From Streptomyces sp. DvalAA-43 (GTDB lineage: Bacteria > Actinomycetota > Actinomycetes > Streptomycetales > Streptomycetaceae), in the NCBI RefSeq assembly GCF_900091725.1, contig NZ_FMBW01000071.1:62001-126000 (forward strand): a stretch of 64,000 nt of DNA, read 5' to 3'. Positions 9,489 through 18,234 of this stretch are shown piece after piece (position 1 is the stretch's first letter; each line of letters starts with the position of its first letter). The notes beneath the pieces are model-generated. The model was not told the origin of the DNA, made no database searches, and saw only the letters and a program-made list of their open reading frames with translations. Both the position numbers and the translations under genes were made by a program.

Positions 9489-10775
9489 ATGGCCACCGAA
9501 TCCTCCGCCCTCACCGGACCCGCTCCCGAGTCCACCCCCGTACGCCGGCTGCTGCCCGTCATCGTGCCCGCCCTGGCCATCGGGGTCCTCTGCGCCCTCG
9601 TCCTGCTCGGCGTCAGCCTGCTCGCCGAGCGGCTCCAGGACGTGCTGTGGCAGACGCTCCCCGACGCGCTCTCCATCAGTGGGTACTCCTCGCTCTGGAT
9701 GATCGTGACGCTCACCGCGAGCGGGCTGGTGGTCGGGCTGCTGATCCGGGCGGTGCCCGGTCACGCGGGCCCCGATCCGGCGACCACCGGGCTGGTCGAC
9801 CCACCGCTGCCGCCGGGCGTGATCCCGGGGCTGCTGCTCGTCACGGTCCTCACCCTGGCGGGCGGGATCAGCCTCGGTCCGGAGAACCCGATCACGGCCG
9901 TCAACATCGCGCTGGCCTTCTGGCTCGGCCGACGGCTCGCGCCCGGGACACCGGCGGAGCTCTGGCTCTCCCTGGCCGCGGCCGGCACCATCGGGGCGCT
10001 CTTCGGCACCCCGGTCGCCGCCGCGCTGATCCTCTCCGAGGCCCTCGCCTCCCGGGCCGGACCGGGCGCGCTCTGGGACCGCCTCTTCGGCCCGCTCGCG
10101 GCGGGCACCGCGGGGGCGCTCACCATGACGCTGCTGGCCCACCCCAGCTTCGACCTGTCCCTGCCGTCCTACACCCACCCGCACTGGGGCGACCTGCTCT
10201 CCTCGGTGGTGATCGCCCTGGCGGGGGCGGTGCTCGGCATGCTGGCGGTGTACGCGTTCCCGTATGCGCACCGGCTCTTCCGGGGCCTGAAGCACCCGGT
10301 CCCCGCCCTGACCGCGGGCGGGCTGCTGCTCGGCCTGCTGGGCGCGCTGGGCGGCCATCTCACCCTGTTCAAGGGGCTCGACGAGGTGAAGGAGCTGGCC
10401 GCCGATCCGAGCGGCTGGTCGGCGGGGCAGTTCGCGGTGATGGCCGTGGTGAAGACGGCCGCGCTGGTGATCGCGGCGAGCTGCGGCTTCCGGGGCGGGC
10501 GGATCTTCCCCGCCGTCTTCGTGGGGGTCGCGCTGGGGCTCTGCGCCCATGCCCTGGTCCCGTCGGTTCCGGTGGCACTGGCGGTGACCTGCGGAGTGCT
10601 GGGGATCCTGCTGGCCATCACCCGGCAGGGCTGGCTGAGCCTGTTCACCGCGGCGGTGCTGGTCGGCGACGCGGCCGTGCTCCCGCTGCTGTGCGTCGCC
10701 TCGCTGCCCGCCTGGCTGCTGGTGACCGGGCGGCCGCAGATGCAGCTGCGCGAGGACGGTACGCCACTGAGGTGA
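9489..10775 (+). CDS. ClC-type chloride channel/ion channel protein
   Basis: A 428-aa integral membrane protein with about ten hydrophobic segments. The sequence GGISLGPENPITAVN resembles the ClC selectivity-filter motif GxxxGPE with the gating glutamate, and AASCGFRGGRIFPAVFVGVA matches the second ClC pore motif GxFxP region. ClC proteins are chloride channels or H+/Cl- antiporters; which applies here cannot be told. The ATG at 9489 has only a weak ribosome site and the frame is open from 9414, so the start is less certain than the family assignment. The gene is divergent from the TipA-like regulator (gap 136 bp), a possible regulatory target. Confidence 0.82.
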   Translation: MATESSALTGPAPESTPVRRLLPVIVPALAIGVLCALVLLGVSLLAERLQDVLWQTLPDALSISGYSSLWMIVTLTASGLVVGLLIRAVPGHAGPDPATTGLVDPPLPPGVIPGLLLVTVLTLAGGISLGPENPITAVNIALAFWLGRRLAPGTPAELWLSLAAAGTIGALFGTPVAAALILSEALASRAGPGALWDRLFGPLAAGTAGALTMTLLAHPSFDLSLPSYTHPHWGDLLSSVVIALAGAVLGMLAVYAFPYAHRLFRGLKHPVPALTAGGLLLGLLGALGGHLTLFKGLDEVKELAADPSGWSAGQFAVMAVVKTAALVIAASCGFRGGRIFPAVFVGVALGLCAHALVPSVPVALAVTCGVLGILLAITRQGWLSLFTAAVLVGDAAVLPLLCVASLPAWLLVTGRPQMQLREDGTPLR

Positions 10776-10876
10776 GCCGCGGCCGGTCCCGCCGCCCGGC
10801 GCGCCGGATGCCCGGTGCTTCCGTATCGTCGCATCCGTATGGATTCGTCCCGCCAGATCCGTCGGAGGTCTCCACG

Positions 10877-11500
10877 ATGCCCACGCCCGTCAACGTCGCC
10901 GTCATCTACTACTCGTCGACCGGAACCGTCGCCACGATCGCCAAGGCCATGGCGCAGTACGCCGAGAAGGCCGGCGCCGAGGTGCGGCTGCGCAAGGCGC
11001 GCGAACTCGCCCCGCAGGCGGCCATCGACTCCAACCCGGCCTGGGCGGCCAACGCGAAGGCCACCGCCGACATCGCCGAGGCCTCGCCCGACGACATGAT
11101 CTGGGCGGACGCCGTGATCCTCGGGACACCGACCCGGTTCGGCAATGTGACGGCCCAGCTCAAGCAGTTCCTCGACACCCTCGGCGGACTCTGGCAGGCG
11201 GGCCACCTCGCGGACAAGGTCTACAGCGGCTTCACCTCCACCAGCACCGCGCACGGCGGCCAGGAGTCCACGCTGCTCGCGCTCTACCACACGGTCCACC
11301 ACTTCGGCGGCATCCTGGTCGCCCCCGGCTACACCGACCCGTCGAAGTTCACCGACGGCAATCCGTACGGCACCTCGCACGTGGCCGGCCAGGGCGACAT
11401 CCCGGTCGGCGAGCAGACCCTGACCGCGGCCCGCGTCCAGGCCGAGCGGGTCGTGAAGTTCACCCGGGCCATCAAGGACGGCCTGGCCGCCGAGAACTGA
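10877..11500 (+). CDS. wrbA: NAD(P)H:quinone oxidoreductase, WrbA type
   Basis: Flavodoxin-like enzyme that reduces quinones by two electrons in the cytoplasm, limiting redox cycling. The 207-aa protein opens with the FMN phosphate-binding loop YYSSTGTVATIA, has the WADAVILGTPTRFGNV loop and the GLWQAGHLADKVYSGFTST segment conserved in WrbA. The start at 10877 follows GGAGG (10864-10868). It lies between the ClC gene and the glutamate decarboxylase gene on the same strand, with about 100-bp gaps on each side. Confidence 0.93.
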   Translation: MPTPVNVAVIYYSSTGTVATIAKAMAQYAEKAGAEVRLRKARELAPQAAIDSNPAWAANAKATADIAEASPDDMIWADAVILGTPTRFGNVTAQLKQFLDTLGGLWQAGHLADKVYSGFTSTSTAHGGQESTLLALYHTVHHFGGILVAPGYTDPSKFTDGNPYGTSHVAGQGDIPVGEQTLTAARVQAERVVKFTRAIKDGLAAEN

Positions 11501-11590
11501 CGGCACCGCACACCGACCGGAGCACCGCACACCCACCGCACCGCCGCGCGCCGCACACGACCGCCGAGAGCCGAGAAGGGCCGCCCGCCG

Positions 11591-13012
11591 ATGCCTCTCC
11601 ACAAGGGTCAGTCCCCGAACACGGAACCGTCCGCAGCCCGCCGGAAGCTCGCCCTCAATCCGTTCTACGGGGAGGCCGACCCGGTCGCCGGCATGGAGTC
11701 GGCGCCGCCCCGGCACCGGCTGCCCGACGGACCGATGCCGCCGTCGACCGCGTACGGACTGGTCCATGACGAGCTGATGCTCGACGGCAACTCACGGCTC
11801 AACCTCGCCACCTTCGTCACCACCTGGATGGAGCCGCAGGCCGGGGTGCTGATGGGCGAGTGCCGCGACAAGAACATGATCGACAAGGACGAGTACCCGC
11901 GCACGGCCGAGCTGGAGCGGCGCTGCGTGGCGATGCTCGCCGACCTCTGGAACGCCCCCGATCCCTCGGCCGTCGTGGGCTGTTCGACGACCGGCTCCAG
12001 CGAGGCCTGCATGCTCGCGGGGCTGGCGCTGAAGCGCCGCTGGTCGGCCAGGAACGCCGACCGCTACCCGGCCGCCCGGCCGAACCTGGTCATGGGCATC
12101 AATGTGCAGGTCTGCTGGGACAAGTTCTGCAACTTCTGGGAGGTCGAGCCGCGGCTGATCCCGATGGAGGGCGAGCGCTTCCACCTCGACCCGCAGGCCG
12201 CGGTGGACCTCTGCGACGAGAACACCATCGGGGTCGTCGGGATCCTCGGCTCCACCTTCGACGGCTCGTACGAACCGGTCGCCGAGCTCTGCGCCGCTCT
12301 CGACGCCCTCCAGGAACGCACCGGCCTCGACATCCCCGTCCATGTCGACGGGGCCTCCGGGGCGATGGTGGCGCCGTTCCTGGACGAGGACCTGGTGTGG
12401 GACTTCCGGCTGCCGAGGGTGTCCTCCATCAACACCTCCGGACACAAGTACGGCCTGGTCTACCCGGGCGTCGGCTGGGTGCTGTGGCGCACGCCCGCCG
12501 AGCTGCCCGAGGAGCTGGTGTTCCGGGTCAACTACCTGGGCGGCGACATGCCGACCTTCGCGCTGAACTTCTCCCGGCCCGGCGCCCAGGTGGTGGCGCA
12601 GTACTACACCTTCCTGCGGCTGGGCCGGGACGGCTACCGGGCCGTCCAGCAGGCGTCCCGGGACGTGGCCCGGGGTCTCGCGGAACGGATCGAGGCGATC
12701 GGCGACTTCCGGCTCCTCACCCGGGGCGACCAGCTGCCCGTCTTCGCGCTGACGACCGGGCCGGACGTGACGGCGTACGACGTCTTCGACGTGTCGCGCC
12801 GGTTGCGCGAACAGGGCTGGCGGGTGCCCGCGTACACCTTCCCCGCCAACCGGCAGGACCTGGCGGTACTGCGGGTGGTGTGCCGCAACGGCTTCTCGTC
12901 GGACCTCGCCGAACTGCTGCTGGAGGACATCGGGCTGGTCCTCCCCGACCTGCGCCGCCAGCCGCACCCGCTGAGCCAGGACCGACAGCCGGCGACCTCC
13001 TTCCACCACTGA
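11591..13012 (+). CDS. gadB: Glutamate decarboxylase
   Basis: PLP-dependent group II decarboxylase that turns glutamate into GABA and consumes a proton, associated with acid tolerance or GABA metabolism. The PLP lysine is K286 in NTSGHKYGLVYPGVGW, and the cofactor Asp is in HVDGASG (251-257). The N-terminal block LALNPFYGE and the LATFVTTWMEPQA region are typical of bacterial and plant GAD. At 473 aa it is full length. No antiporter gene (GadC type) is adjacent. The last bases of the gene are part of a 40-bp tandem repeat that continues beyond the stop codon. Confidence 0.95.
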   Translation: MPLHKGQSPNTEPSAARRKLALNPFYGEADPVAGMESAPPRHRLPDGPMPPSTAYGLVHDELMLDGNSRLNLATFVTTWMEPQAGVLMGECRDKNMIDKDEYPRTAELERRCVAMLADLWNAPDPSAVVGCSTTGSSEACMLAGLALKRRWSARNADRYPAARPNLVMGINVQVCWDKFCNFWEVEPRLIPMEGERFHLDPQAAVDLCDENTIGVVGILGSTFDGSYEPVAELCAALDALQERTGLDIPVHVDGASGAMVAPFLDEDLVWDFRLPRVSSINTSGHKYGLVYPGVGWVLWRTPAELPEELVFRVNYLGGDMPTFALNFSRPGAQVVAQYYTFLRLGRDGYRAVQQASRDVARGLAERIEAIGDFRLLTRGDQLPVFALTTGPDVTAYDVFDVSRRLREQGWRVPAYTFPANRQDLAVLRVVCRNGFSSDLAELLLEDIGLVLPDLRRQPHPLSQDRQPATSFHH

Positions 13013-13109
13013 CCTGCGGCCGACGCCCGGTGACGGCCTTCCACCACTGAGCGGGGCGGGCCGACGCCGGGTGACGGCCTTCCACCGCCGGCCCGCGGCC
13101 GACGCCGGG
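12990..13109. repeat. Three degenerate 40-bp tandem repeats at the 3' end of gadB
   Basis: Copies begin near 12990, 13031 and 13071. Each carries a CCTTCCACC core followed by a GGCCGACGCC block. The first copy encodes the C-terminal FHH-stop of the decarboxylase; the second repeats the same FHH-stop reading; the third runs to the PadR stop codon. This looks like slippage or unequal duplication of the gene end. Confidence 0.75.
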
Positions 13110-13751
13110 TCAGTCCGCGTCGCCGGGGTCCGGGACCCCCGTCGCGTACGGGTTCTTCTGTCCCTCGGCGAGCACTCCGACGAAGGGCTCGCCCTCCCCC
13201 GCGAAGGTGTACGCCCCGCCCTCGATGCGGGCGATCAGCCCGCGCGTCCACTCGGCCCCGGCGTCCGCCGAGTGGACCCACAGGTTCATGATCTCGCCGA
13301 TGTGGCCGACGGACTCGGGCCCGGCCTCCGGGATGTAGTGCTCGGTGACCGTGGCCCGCCAGGCCGCGAGACCGGCGACCCGCTCCCTGAGCAGCGCGAC
13401 CGCCTCGGACCGCTCCAGGTCGACGATTCCGCCGAGGGCCGCCGACAGCACGTCCGGCTTCTGGTCGTACGAGGTCAGCGCCGCGCGCAGCAGCGTGAAG
13501 TACTCCTCCTCGCCCCGCCCGGTGATCTCGTACTCGGTACGGGGCGGGCCGCCCGCGGTGCTCGGGGCCGTCTCGTGGGCGACCAGCAGGCCCTGCTTCG
13601 CCATCTGCTTCAGTGCGTGATAGACCGACCCGGGCTTGGCGTTGGACCACTCGTGCGCACCCCAGTACTCCAGGTCGTTGCGGACCTGATAGCCGTGCGC
13701 CCGGCCGTGCTGACGCACGGCGCAGAGGACCAGCAGCCGGATCGCGGACAT
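13110..13751 (-). CDS. PadR-family transcriptional regulator
   Basis: A 213-aa protein with an N-terminal PadR winged helix (IRLLVLCAVRQHGRAHGYQV, then the PGSVYHALKQMAKQGLL recognition region) and a C-terminal helical domain (Vir_C-like) with an acidic tail. PadR proteins usually repress a nearby gene and respond to small molecules. The ATG at 13751 has GAAAGGG upstream at proper distance; a GTG at 13760 in the same frame overlaps that site and is less likely. It starts 18 bp after the DinB-family gene stop on the same strand, so the two are probably one transcript. Confidence 0.88.
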   Translation of the reverse strand: MSAIRLLVLCAVRQHGRAHGYQVRNDLEYWGAHEWSNAKPGSVYHALKQMAKQGLLVAHETAPSTAGGPPRTEYEITGRGEEEYFTLLRAALTSYDQKPDVLSAALGGIVDLERSEAVALLRERVAGLAAWRATVTEHYIPEAGPESVGHIGEIMNLWVHSADAGAEWTRGLIARIEGGAYTFAGEGEPFVGVLAEGQKNPYATGVPDPGDAD

Positions 13752-13769
13752 GTCACGCACCCTTTCTAT

Positions 13770-14321
13770 TCAACTTTGATTAGAGTAGCCCCCCGCCTCG
13801 GCGACCAGCTCGAACGCGGTCCGGCCGTCCAGGGTCTCCCGGATGATGTCGGCGTGCCCGGCGTGCCGGGCGGTCTCCTCGACGAGATGGGCCAGTAGCC
13901 ACCGCATCGAGACCCGCTCCCCCGCCGGGAACCAGGGCGCCTCGGGCAACGGGAAGGTGTCGCCCAGGTCGGGCACCGAGCGGATGAACTTCTCGGTCTC
14001 GGCCGCGACGCCGCCCCAGAGCTCCAGCATCTGCGCCACCGTCTCGTCGCCGACCAGACGGAAGCTGTCCGCCCAGGTCTCCTCGGTGCGGGCGAACTCG
14101 TTGGGCCGCTGCTGGGCCATCCGCAGCCAGTTCAGCTCGGTCTCGGCCACGTGCTTGAGCAGCCCGGAGAGGGAGAGTTCACTGGCGCTGGGGCGGCTCG
14201 CCGCCTGCTCCTCGGTCAGTCCGATCAGGGAGCGCCGGATCGCGCCGCGCTGGGCCTCCACGAAGGAGAGGAGCATTCCGCGCTCGTCGCCGGGGGTTTC
14301 CGCGGGAACGTGAGTGACCAT
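13770..14321 (-). CDS. DinB/DUF664 family protein
   Basis: A 183-aa four-helix-bundle protein of the DinB-like superfamily, which includes metal-dependent thiol transferases such as mycothiol-using enzymes. It carries the family layout: SFVEAQRGAIRRSLIGLTEE near the start, the LSLSGLLKHVAETELNWLRM helix with a His, and the MRWLLAHLVEETARHAGHAD helix whose His residues would complete a metal site. The ATG at 14321 follows AAGGCGG. A specific substrate cannot be read from the sequence. It is upstream of padR-like gene in a likely two-gene operon. Confidence 0.85.
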   Translation of the reverse strand: MVTHVPAETPGDERGMLLSFVEAQRGAIRRSLIGLTEEQAASRPSASELSLSGLLKHVAETELNWLRMAQQRPNEFARTEETWADSFRLVGDETVAQMLELWGGVAAETEKFIRSVPDLGDTFPLPEAPWFPAGERVSMRWLLAHLVEETARHAGHADIIRETLDGRTAFELVAEAGGYSNQS

Positions 14322-14411
14322 GGTGTCCGCCTTGATGATCCGTGCCGGTTCTTCCTGACACCGACCAAGCTACGGACCCTTGCGGTCAGCTCCGGTCCTC
14401 AACTCACGGCA

Positions 14412-15869
14412 TCAGAAGGGGAACGCGCTCCGGCCGTGCTGGATGGAGATCCACCTCTGGGTGGTGAAGGCGTCCACGGTCGCCTCGCCGTTCAGCCGGC
14501 CGATCCCGGAGGACTTCTCGCCGCCGAAGGCCACCAGCGGATCGTCCTGGACGGTGGAGTCGTTGACGTGGAACATCCCGCTGACCACGCGCCGCGCGAA
14601 CCGCACCCCGCGCTCGACGCTGCGGGTGTGCACGGCGCCGCTCAGCCCGTACGGGGTGTCGTTGGCGATCCGTACGGCGTCGTCCTCGCCGTCGAACGTC
14701 ACCAGCAGCGCCACCGGGCCGAATATCTCCTGGGACAGCAGCGGGGAGTCCTCGGGGAGCCCGGCGAGCACGGTCGGCTCCACGAGGTTGCCCCGGGTCC
14801 GGCCGTGGACGAGCGCGGTGGCCCCCTCGGCGATCGCCTGGCCGACCAGGGCGGTCAGGGCGTCGGCCTGGAAGGTGTTGATGACCGGCCCGATCCGGGT
14901 CTCCGGGTCGCGCGGGTCGCCCGTCCTCAGCGCGGCCACCCGGGCGGCGAACTTCTCGGTGAACTCCCGCTCCACGCGGCGGTCCACCAGGATGCGGTTG
15001 GCGGCCATGCAGACCTGCCCCTGGTAGACGAAGCGGCTGAAGACGGCCGCGTCGACCGCGTAGTCGATGTCCGCGTCCTCCAGCACCACCAGGGCGCTGT
15101 TGCCGCTGAGTTCGAGGATCGTCCGCTTGAAGTGCCCGGCCGCGACGGCACCGACCCGGCGGCCGACCCGGTCCGAGCCCGCGAACGAGATCACCCGGGG
15201 GACCGGGTGCTCGATGAACGCGTCCCCGATCTCGGCGACATCGGTGATCAGGATGTTGAGCAGCCCGGCGGGCAGCCCGGCGTCCTCGAAGATCTTCGCG
15301 ATCAGCGTGCCGCCGACGATAGGGGCGTTCTGATTGGGCTTGACGACGACCGCGTTGCCGAGCGCCAGGGCCGGCGCGATCGACTTCATCGCCACCAGGA
15401 AGGGGAAGTTGAAGGGGCTGATCACCCCGATGACACCGACGGGCAGGCGGTAGAGGCGGTTCTCCTTGCCGTCCACCGGGGAGGGCAGGATGCTGCCCGG
15501 CGGGCGCAGCGCCCGATGGATCGCGTCGCGCAGGAATTCCTCGGCGACCCGGACCTCGTACTCCGCCTTGACGCGGGTGCCGCCCAGCTCGTCGATGATC
15601 GCGTCGACGATGTCGTCGTGCAGTTCCCCGGTGATCCGCAGCGCGCGTTCCAGGACCGCGCGGCGCTCGTACGGCCCGGTGGCGGCCCAGGAGCGCTGGG
15701 CGCGCTCGGCGGCGCGGTAGGCCAGGTCGACCTCCTGCGCGGTCGCGATGGTGATCGCGGCGAGTTTCTCCCCGTTGTAGGGGTTGAAATCGATGATGTC
15801 CCACGAGCCGGTTCCGGTCCGCCACTCACCGTCGATGTATTGGTCGGCCAGCTCGTAGAAGAAGGACAT
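14412..15869 (-). CDS. NAD(P)+-dependent aldehyde dehydrogenase (aryl-aldehyde type)
   Basis: Oxidises an aldehyde to the acid in the cytoplasm. The 485-aa protein has the catalytic Cys287 in VYQGQVCMAAN, the general-base Glu253 in LELSGNSAL, the Rossmann motif FAGSDRVGRRVG (229-240) and the SPFNFPFLVAMKS active-site block. The overall pattern and length resemble benzaldehyde or vanillin dehydrogenases, but substrate choice is inference. The ATG at 15869 starts SFFYELADQYIDGEW, a clean N-terminus. The gene lies alone on the minus strand, 53 bp downstream of the Scr1-type XRE gene stop. Confidence 0.92.
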   Translation of the reverse strand: MSFFYELADQYIDGEWRTGTGSWDIIDFNPYNGEKLAAITIATAQEVDLAYRAAERAQRSWAATGPYERRAVLERALRITGELHDDIVDAIIDELGGTRVKAEYEVRVAEEFLRDAIHRALRPPGSILPSPVDGKENRLYRLPVGVIGVISPFNFPFLVAMKSIAPALALGNAVVVKPNQNAPIVGGTLIAKIFEDAGLPAGLLNILITDVAEIGDAFIEHPVPRVISFAGSDRVGRRVGAVAAGHFKRTILELSGNSALVVLEDADIDYAVDAAVFSRFVYQGQVCMAANRILVDRRVEREFTEKFAARVAALRTGDPRDPETRIGPVINTFQADALTALVGQAIAEGATALVHGRTRGNLVEPTVLAGLPEDSPLLSQEIFGPVALLVTFDGEDDAVRIANDTPYGLSGAVHTRSVERGVRFARRVVSGMFHVNDSTVQDDPLVAFGGEKSSGIGRLNGEATVDAFTTQRWISIQHGRSAFPF

Positions 15870-15922
15870 GCGATCCCTTAACTCAGGTGCAGACTCCGTC
15901 GAACCGTCATCGTACTGACGAT

Positions 15923-16786
15923 TCAGGTGAGTTGGAGTAGACCACGGAGCAGATCGCGGCTCTCCTCGGGACCCGGGCTGTCCTCGTGCAGTCGCGTCAT
16001 GGCCTTTTCGTACTGCGCGACATCCTCGGCCTTGTCCAGATAGAGGGCACTTGTCAGCTGCTCCAAATAGACAATGTCCGACAGATCGGATTCCGGGAAT
16101 CGCAGCATCGTAAAGGAACCACCCTCCCCGGCATGGCCGCCAAAACTGAAGGGCATCACTTGGAGGGTGACGTTGGGCTGTTCAGACATTTCGATCAGAT
16201 GCCGCAATTGTGCGCGCATCACTTCACGGTCGCCGTACGGCCGCCGCAGCGCCGCCTCGTCCAGTACGGCGTGGAAGTGAGGTGCGCGTTCGGATACCAG
16301 GGCCTTCTGGCGCTCCAGCCGGAGCGCCACCCGGCGGTCGATCTCGACGGCGGGCGCGGCGCCCATGCCCCGGGCGACGACCGCGTGCGCGTAGGCCTCG
16401 GTCTGCAACAGGCCGTGGATGAACTGGACTTCGTACACCCGGATGAGCGATGCCGCTCCCTCCAGTCCGATGTACGTCTGGAACCAGCCGGGCAGCACAT
16501 CTCCGTAACTGTGCCACCAGCCCGCCACGTTGGCCTCCCGGGCCAGGCCGAGCAGTGCGTCGCGCTCCGCCTCGTCCGTGACCCCGTAGAGCGTGAGCAG
16601 GTCCTCGACGTCCCTGGCCTTGAAGCTCACCCGTCCCAACTCCATGCGGCTGATCTTCGATTCGGAGGCCCGGATGGAGTAGCCGGCCGCCTCACGGGTG
16701 ATGCCGCGCGCGTCACGCAGCCTCCTGAGCTGCGAGCCCAGCAGGATGCGCCGCACCACCGATCCACTCGACTCGCCTGCCGCCAC
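15923..16786 (-). CDS. XRE-family regulator of the Scr1/DUF5753 type
   Basis: A 287-aa DNA-binding protein with an N-terminal helix-turn-helix (LLGSQLRRLRDARGITREA, about residues 15-75) and a C-terminal DUF5753 domain (PGWFQTYIGLEGAASLIRVY onward). In Streptomyces such proteins (WhiJ and relatives) work with a DUF397 small protein and a GHKL ATPase encoded nearby, and affect development and antibiotic production. Both partners follow here. I chose the GTG at 16786 because GGGGAGG lies nine bases upstream and the length fits; the frame is open to 16840. The divergent intergenic region (324 bp) holds no gene but has a 33-bp operator-like element. Confidence 0.92.
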   Translation of the reverse strand: MAAGESSGSVVRRILLGSQLRRLRDARGITREAAGYSIRASESKISRMELGRVSFKARDVEDLLTLYGVTDEAERDALLGLAREANVAGWWHSYGDVLPGWFQTYIGLEGAASLIRVYEVQFIHGLLQTEAYAHAVVARGMGAAPAVEIDRRVALRLERQKALVSERAPHFHAVLDEAALRRPYGDREVMRAQLRHLIEMSEQPNVTLQVMPFSFGGHAGEGGSFTMLRFPESDLSDIVYLEQLTSALYLDKAEDVAQYEKAMTRLHEDSPGPEESRDLLRGLLQLT

Positions 16787-16973
16787 TGGTCCGGTCCTCC
16801 CCTTCGCTTCCTGGACACCGGGGCTCCCCCTGAACCCCAAGTGCCGGATTCTGCCATCAAAACGCTTCAGCCCGTACTCATTCGATTACGGAAATGAGAA
16901 GCCTTCCAGAAGGCCTCGAAAATACACACAGGAAGAAATGACCAAGAACCGGCACGGGTTCGGACAGGTCCGG

Positions 16974-17006
16974 CGCGTGCACGTGCATCTGCCCTTGCAT
17001 CTGCCC
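16974..17006 (+). promoter_or_regulatory. 33-bp operator-like element, copy 1 (upstream of the ATPase gene)
   Basis: Begins CGCGTGCACGTGCATCTGC and contains two TGCATCTGC words spaced by three bases. A second copy in inverted orientation lies at 18036-18068, with four mismatches over 33 bases. This copy is 104 bp before the ATPase start and 187 bp from the divergent XRE start. Binding by the XRE protein is inference. Confidence 0.6.
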
Positions 17007-17110
17007 CACGCATTGGGAACCATGGGGCTCGCGCACCTGCGTGCTCGTTCGTGTTGTGCCGCTGTACCCCCGCAGTACCGATACAGCCGCGAATCCCGGG
17101 AGTGCCTCGC

Positions 17111-17629
17111 ATGGGGACGAATGGATCGACGATGCTCGCGCCGTTACGGCAGGGGCTTCCACCCATCGATCCCTCAGCCGTCTCCGGATCGGCGACCTGC
17201 ACCCTGCCCGCCCGTTACGAAGCGGTGGGCGGAGCACGGCGGTTCACCCGGACGACGCTGGACGGATGGGGTCTGGCCGAGCGCTTCGACGATGTCGCGC
17301 TGGTGGTCTCCGAACTCGTCACCAACGCCCTGCGGCACGCCTTGCCCTCGGACGGTGCCGCGCCGGAGTCCCAGGACCCGCCCGTGCGGCTGCACTTGAT
17401 GCGCTGGAGCTCGCGCCTGGTGTGCGCCGTGCGCGACCCCAGCAAGGAGAGCCCGATCGCCTCCGAGGCACCGGACTGCGCCGAATCCGGCCGCGGCCTC
17501 TTCCTCGTGGAGTCCTTCAGCGACTCATGGGGCTGGCACCCCGTCCCGGAGGGAGAGAACCCCGGCGCTCCGTCGTCCTCGCGCGGCAAGGTGGTCTGGG
17601 CGCTGTTCCGGCTCTCCGACTGCAGGTGA
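17111..17629 (+). CDS. GHKL ATP-binding protein (anti-sigma/serine kinase-like)
   Basis: A 172-aa protein with a HATPase_c fold of the RsbW/SpoIIAB-like type common in Streptomyces. The N-box is VVSELVTNALRHA and the ATP-lid Gly motif is SGRGLFLVESFSD; the usual D-x-G-x motif appears as VRDPSKESP, so the G1 box is weak. It lacks a sensor domain. It sits between the Scr1-type XRE gene and a DUF397 gene, the standard three-gene set of whiJ-like loci, so a regulatory role with these partners is likely. ATG 17111 (MGTNGSTML) is preferred over upstream in-frame codons because conservation starts there. Confidence 0.85.
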   Translation: MGTNGSTMLAPLRQGLPPIDPSAVSGSATCTLPARYEAVGGARRFTRTTLDGWGLAERFDDVALVVSELVTNALRHALPSDGAAPESQDPPVRLHLMRWSSRLVCAVRDPSKESPIASEAPDCAESGRGLFLVESFSDSWGWHPVPEGENPGAPSSSRGKVVWALFRLSDCR

Positions 17630-17719
17630 CCCGCGCGGCCGCGACGAGGCGGCCGGCGGTCAGGGCCGGGCGACGGTGCGCGGGATCGGGGCAGCCGGGC
17701 GACGGCGCGTGGGACGGGA

Positions 17720-17962
17720 TCAGCCGCCCGCTATGAGGTGGTCGAACTCGCCGTCCTTCACCCCGAGCAGCAACGCCTCTATCTCGGCCGGCGTATAGAC
17801 CAGCGCCGGCCCGTCGGGGTGGCGCGAATTCCGCATCGCCACATCTCCGTCGGGCAGTTTCGCGAACTCCACGCAGGAACCCTGGGAGTTGCTGTGTCTG
17901 CTCTTCTGCCAGACGACTCCGCGAAGCTCTGTGGCCGCCATGCCGTTGTACACGTGGTGCAC
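17720..17962 (-). CDS. DUF397 small regulatory-partner protein
   Basis: An 80-aa protein with the DUF397 core WQKSRHSNSQGSCVEFAKLP and the RNSRHPDGPALVYTPAEIEA segment. DUF397 proteins are small partners of Scr1/WhiJ-type XRE regulators; a toxin-antitoxin-like or anti-regulator role has been proposed for some. The GTG at 17962 follows GGGGAG by six bases; a later ATG (MAATELRG) is the alternative. It converges with the ATPase gene (gap 90 bp). Upstream, TATGAT at 18007-18012 (minus strand) could be a -10 element, and the 33-bp inverted element at 18036-18068 would overlap its -35 region. Confidence 0.9.
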   Translation of the reverse strand: MHHVYNGMAATELRGVVWQKSRHSNSQGSCVEFAKLPDGDVAMRNSRHPDGPALVYTPAEIEALLLGVKDGEFDHLIAGG

Positions 17963-18035
17963 AGGACGCTCCCCGAGTTGCAAGGTGCAAGTGTCAACTG
18001 TCTCGGATCATAGCTCTGTTCAAATTTCCCTGCAT

Positions 18036-18068
18036 GCGCAGATGCATGCGCGGATGCACGTGCACGCG
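18036..18068 (-). promoter_or_regulatory. 33-bp operator-like element, copy 2 (upstream of DUF397)
   Basis: Inverted copy of the element at 16974-17006 (29 of 33 bases equal when read on the minus strand), 73 bp upstream of the DUF397 start codon. The two copies face each other around the convergent ATPase and DUF397 genes, as expected for a shared operator. Confidence 0.6.
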
Positions 18069-18089
18069 GGGTGTTCTCACGATTACAGC

Positions 18090-18121
18090 TTTCTCCGTAT
18101 CGCGGACACGTTTCTCCGTAT
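18090..18121. promoter_or_regulatory. Direct repeat with 21-bp period upstream of the lipoprotein gene
   Basis: TTTCTCCGTAT occurs at 18090-18100 and again at 18111-18121, that is two helical turns apart, between the DUF397 promoter and the lipoprotein gene start at 18235. It could be a tandem protein-binding site for either promoter. Confidence 0.4.
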
Positions 18122-18234
18122 GACAGACGCACAGGACGCCGTTTTGGCTCCGTCTACCCTCGTTCGAGCTCCCCATCCCGTCGTATCGCGCTGATAACTT
18201 GGCCCGGTCTTTCGGTGACAAGGGGGAATTACAG

